Below are positions 59,501 to 64,000 of a stretch of 64,000 nt of DNA, piece by piece. The position numbers were made by a program, and so were the translations under genes. Origin of the DNA: Adiantum capillus-veneris. Taxonomy: Eukaryota; Streptophyta; Polypodiopsida; Polypodiales; Pteridaceae. The stretch spans positions 97,044,412 to 97,108,411 of the forward strand of contig CM043963.1 in assembly GCA_014529385.2 (NCBI GenBank), read 5' to 3'. The notes beneath the pieces were generated by a model. It was not told the origin of the DNA, searched no databases, and saw only the letters and a program-made list of their open reading frames with translations. The number at the start of each line of letters is the position of its first letter. The first letter of the stretch is position 1.

Positions 59501-62500
59501 TGTGGAGCATCGTTCTCTCCATCTTTCAATGGAGCTTAGCTTGGACAAGTAGTGGACCTTTGTTTCTCTCTAGGTTTCAATAGAGTTAGCTTGGACAAGT
59601 GGTGGACCTTGGAAGCAAACCCCCATGTAAAACCTATCATGTTCACTCCAAGTGGTGAGAAAGAATAACCTTAATGATATATCCTTATAGGTTGGACAAG
59701 TGGTGGACCTTAACACCGAGATATTCTTAATATAATGGCATAGAGTGGAAAAGTGGTGAATCTTGAGAGCAAACTACTCATGCTACTAGCGATAATAGGT
59801 TGGACAAGTGGTGGACCTTGAATGTAAACCCCCCATCTACGAAATATCGTGGGTTTAAGGTATTTAGATGGAGCCTAGCATCTTGGAGACATGGTGCACC
59901 TTGCTTCTCTTCATGTTTCAATGGAGCCTATCTTGGACAAATGTTGGAGCATCCTTCTCTCCATGTTTCAATGGACCCTAGCTTGCACAAGTAGTGGACC
60001 TTTGCTTCTCTCTATGTTTCAATAGAGTTAGCTTGGACAAGTGGTGGACCTTGGAACCAAACCCCGATGTAAAACCTATCATGGTCACTCCAAGTCATGA
60101 GAAAGAATTACCTTTAAGATATAGCCTTTCAGGTTGGACAAGTGGTGGACCTTAACACCCAGATATCCTTAATATAATCACATAGAGTGATAAAGTGGTG
60201 AATCTTGAGACAAAACCACTCATACTACTAGCGGTAATAGCTTGGACAAGTGGTGGACCTTGAACATAAACCCCCCATGTTTCAATAGAGTTAGCTTCGA
60301 GAAATGATGGAGCATCCTTCTCTCCATGTTTCAATGGAGCCTAGCTTAGACAAGTGGTGGACCTTTGCTTCTCTCTATAATTTAATAGAGTTAGCTTGGA
60401 CAAGTGGTGGAACTTGAAACCAAACCCCCATGTGAAACCTATCATGGTCACTCCAAGTGGTAAGAAAGAATAACCTTTAAGATGTAGCCTTATAGGTTGT
60501 ACAAGTGCTGGACCTTAACACCCACATATTCTTAATATAATGACATAGAGTGGAAAAGTGGTGAATCTTGAGACCAAACCACTCAGGCTACTACCAATAA
60601 TAGCTTGGAAAGGTGTTGGACCTTGAATGTAAACCCCTCATCTGCGACATATCATGGGTTTAATGTTTCTCGATGGAGCCTAGCATCTTGGAGACATGGT
60701 GCAACTTGCTTCTCGTCATGTTTCAATGGAGCCTATCTTGGACAAATGGTGGAGCATCCTTCTCTCCATGTTTCAATGGAGCCTAGCTTGGACAAGTGGT
60801 GGACCTTTGCTTCACTCTCTATTTCAATAGAGTTACCTTGGTCAAGTGGTGGAGCTTGGAACCAAACACCCATATAAAACCTATCATGGTCACTCCAAGT
60901 GGTAAGAAAGAATAACCTTTAAGATATAGACTTATAGGTTGGACAAGTGGTGGACCTTGAATGTAAACCCCGCATCTACGAAATATGGTGGGTTTAAGGT
61001 ATTTAGATGGACCCTAGCATCTTGGAGACATGGTGCACCTTGCTTCTCTTCATGTTTCAATGGAGCCTATCTTGGAAAAATAGTGGAGCATCCTTCTCTC
61101 CATGTTTCAATGGACCCTAGCTTGGACAAGTGGTGGACCTTTGCTTCTCTCTATGTTTCATAGAGTTAGCTTGGACAAGTGGTGGACCTTGGAACCAAAC
61201 CCCAATGTAAAACCTATCATGGTCACTTCAAGTCGTGAGAAAGAATAACCTTTAAGATATAGTCTTATAGGTTGGACAAGTGGTGGACCTTAACACCCAA
61301 ATATTCTTAACATAATGACATAGAGTGAAAAAGTGGTGAATCTTGAGACAAAACCACTCATGCTACTAGCGGTAATAGCTTTGAAAAGTGGTGGACCTTG
61401 AACGTAAACCCCCCATGTTTCAATAGACTTAGCTTCGACAAATGGTGGAGCATCCTTCTCTCCATGTTTCAATGGAGCCTAGCTTGAACAAGTGGTGGAC
61501 CTTTTCTTCTCTCTATGATTCAATACAGTTAGCGTGGACAAGTGGTGGACCTTGGAACCAAACCCCCATGTAAACCTATCATGGTCACTCCAAGTGGTAC
61601 GAAAGAATACCTTTAAGATGTAGCCTTATAGGTTGGACAAGTGGTGGACCTTAACACCCACATATTCTTAATATAATGACATAGAGTGGAAAAGTGGTGA
61701 ATCTTGAGACCAACCACTTAAGCTACTACCAATAATAGCTTGGACAAGTGTTGGACCTTGAATGTAAACCCCTCATCTACGACATATCGTGGGTTTAACG
61801 TTTTTCGCTAGAGCGTAGCATCTTGGAGACATGGTGCAGCTTGCTTCTCGTCATGTTTCAATGGAGCCTATCTTGGACAAATGGTGGAGCATCCTTCTCT
61901 CCATGTTTCAATGGAGCCTAGCTTGGACAAGTGGTGGACATTTGCTCCTCTCTCTATTTCAATAGAGTTAGCTTGGACAAGTGGTGGAGCTTGGAACCAA
62001 ACCCCCATATAAAACCTATCATGGTCACTCAAAGTGGTAAGAAAGAATAACCTTTAAGATATAGACTTATAGGTTGGACAAGTGGTGGACCTTAACACCC
62101 ACATATTCTTAATATAATGACATAGAGTGAAAAAGTGGTGAATCTTGAGACAAAACCACTCATTCTACTAGTGATAATAGCTTGGACAAGTAGTGGCCCT
62201 TGAATGTAAACCCCCCATGTACAAAATATCCTGGGTTTAGGGAATTTGGATGAAGCCTAGAATCTTGGAGACATGGTGCAGCTTGCTTCTCTTCATGTTT
62301 CGATGGAGCCTATCTTCCACCAATGGGGGATCATCCTTCTTTAAATGTCTCAATGGAGCCTAGCTTGGACAAGTGGTGGACCTTTGCTTCTCTCTATGTT
62401 TCCATAGAGTTAGCTTGGACAAGTGGTGGACCTTGGAACCAAACCCCCATGGAAAACATATCATGGACATTCCAAGTGGTGAGAAATAATACCCTTTAAG

Positions 62501-64000
62501 ATCTAGCCTTATAGGTTGGACAAGTGGTCGACCTTAAAACCTAGATCTTCTTAATATAACGACATAGAGTGGAAAAGTGGTGAATCTTGAGACCAAACCA
62601 CTCATGCTACTAAGGATAATAGGTTGGACAAGTGGTGGACCTTGAATGTATACCCCCCATGTACGAAATATCATGGGTTTAAGGTATTTCAATGGAGCCT
62701 AGCATTTCGGAGACATGGTGCAACTTGCTTCTCTTCATGTTTCAATGGAGCCTATCTTTGACAAATGGTGGAGAATCCTCCTCTCCATGTTTCAATGGAG
62801 CCTAGCTTGGACAAGTGGTGGACCTTTGCTTCTATCTATGTTTCAATCGATTTAGCTTGGACAAGTGGTGGGCCTTGTAACCAAACTCCCATGTAAAACC
62901 TATCATGGTAACTCCAAGTGGTGAGAAAGAATAAAGTTTAAGATATAGCTTTATAGGTTGGACTTGTGGTGGACCTTAGCACCTAGTTTTTCTTAATATA
63001 ATGACATAGAGTGGAAAAGTGGTGAATCTTGAGACCAAACCACTCATGCTACTAGAGATAATAGTTTGGACAAGTGGTGGACATTGAATGTAAACCCCCC
63101 ATGTACGAAATATCATGGGTTTAAGGTATTTCAATGGAGATTAGCATCTTGGAGACATGGTGTAGCTTGCTTCTCTTCATGTTTCAATGGAGCATTTCTT
63201 GGACAAATGGTGGAGCATCCTTCTCTCCATGTTTCAATGGACCCTAGCTTGGACAAGTGGTGGACCTTTGCTTCTCTCTATGTTTCAATAGAGTTATCTT
63301 GGACAAGTGGTGGACCTTGGAACCAAACCCCCATGTAAAACCTATCATGGTCACTCCAAGTGGTGAGAAAGAATAACCCTTAAGATATAGCCTTATAGGT
63401 TGGACAAGTGGTGGACCATAACACTCAGATATTCTTAATATAATGACATAGAGTGAAAAAGTGGTGAATCTTGAGACCAAACCACTCATGCTACTAGCGT
63501 TAATAGGTTGGACAAGTGGTGGAACTTGAATGTAAACCCCCCATGTTTCAATAGAGTTAGCTTCGACAAATGATAGAGCATCCTTCTCTCCATGTTTCAA
63601 TGGAGCCTAGCTTGGACAAGTGGGGGACCTTTGTTTCTCTCTATGTTTCAATAGAGTTAGCTTGGACAAGTGGTGGACCTTGGAACCAAACCCCCATGTA
63701 AAACATATCATGGACATTTCAAGTGTGAGAAATAATACCCTTTAAGATATACCCTTATAGGTTGGACAAGTGGTCGACCTTAACACACAGATCTTCTTAA
63801 CGTAATGACATAGAGTGGAAAAGTGGTGAATCTTGAGACCAAACCACTCATGCTACTAGAGATAATAGGTTGGACAAGTGGTGGACCTTGAATGTAAACT
63901 CCCCATGTACAAAATATCGTGGGTGTAAGGTATTTCAATGGATCTTAGCATCTTGGAGACATGGTGCAGCTTGCTTCTCTTCATGTTTCAATGGAGCCTA
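56571..64000. repeat. Satellite, about 442-bp higher-order unit of eight monomers
   Basis: A head-to-tail array that runs off the window. In the unit 62964-63406 the AAGTGG cores of successive boxes are 54, 54, 83, 50, 50, 50, 53 and 48 bp apart, summing to 442, so the unit is eight monomers of about 50 bp. The best boxes read TTGGACAAGTGGTGGACC and others are degenerate. Shorter units of about 362 bp lack a part (63395 to 63757). Phrases between boxes (TTTCAATGGAGCCTA, GACATAGAGTGGAAAAG, CATGTAAAACCTATCATGG) recur per unit. 60-90-codon frames repeat in step with the units and have no independent coding support. Confidence 0.92.

Noticed and set aside
57318-63600. Series of 60-118-codon frames in the satellite with recurring Asp-Lys-Trp-Trp and Trp-Thr-Ser-Gly-Gly blocks
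   Set aside because: They recur with the higher-order unit and all contain translations of the same DNA box in different frames. Their lengths change with each small indel, and there is no start context or codon-level conservation.
50580-64000. Regularly spaced repeats considered as a CRISPR-like array
   Set aside because: Spacers are related to each other from unit to unit, the setting is eukaryotic and no cas gene is present; it is a higher-order satellite.

Overview
The window looks like nuclear DNA of a land plant with a repeat-rich genome. The evidence is Ty1/copia and Ty3/gypsy pol of plant type, primer-binding sites complementary to initiator tRNA-Met, a chromodomain-bearing gypsy element, GT-AG introns of about 75-80 bp, CT-rich leaders and a large tandem satellite. 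A fern is my best guess, from general likeness of the repeat content; the sequence alone does not prove it. I see no gene that is clearly intact. Nearly everything is mobile-element DNA, decayed multi-copy genes or satellite.

Layout. 1-2080: 3' part of a broken copia pol and its 226-bp 3' LTR. 2081-6297: an LTR element without recognisable pol, carrying three gag-like/coiled-coil reading frames, a polypurine tract and an LTR. 6298-10039: CT-rich repeats and remnants of an unrecognised gene, with a 300-bp segment present twice and one clean 77-bp intron. 10040-19789: gypsy family 1 (+ strand) arranged as pol 3' end, long LTR (3.5 kb), decayed internal region, shortened LTR, so that two internal regions share one LTR. 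A minus-strand exon-like stretch lies inside it. 19790-24500: decayed minus-strand gene split by a 1240-bp insertion flanked by ACTAGT direct repeats, then TTGGTAG-rich DNA.

24500-37630: an accessory cluster. It holds four diverged copies of one uncharacterised protein family (a BAH-like N-terminus in the best copy, then a module with a W-x-P-x-E motif), Lys-rich tails, and a multi-exon Ulp1 (C48)-like peptidase gene with a Lys/Pro/Ser-rich tail. An acidic unrecognised reading frame and a 129-codon reading frame end the cluster. 37630-46900: gypsy family 2 (- strand), a chromovirus-like element with almost complete gag-pol. Its pol end was hit by a solo LTR, and a second pol end with the same nested LTR sits beyond its 5' LTR, so this family also forms a shared-LTR tandem. 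46901-50500: a minus-strand transposase-like gene with the DUF7869 signature, broken by a stop and two frameshifts, with strong hairpins downstream.

50580-64000: a satellite field built on the box TTGGACAAGTGGTGGACC. It has two higher-order forms: a 316-bp unit (50.6-52.0 kb) and a roughly 442-bp unit made of eight monomers of about 50 bp (55.3 kb to the window end). Between them lie a GC-rich patch, a perfect solo LTR with a CTTGC target-site duplication, and CT-rich minisatellites.

The parts do not form a pathway. The window records repeated insertion, LTR recombination and tandem amplification. The items most worth following are the higher-order satellite with its conserved box, the uncharacterised BAH-like/Ulp1-associated family, and the two shared-LTR tandems.
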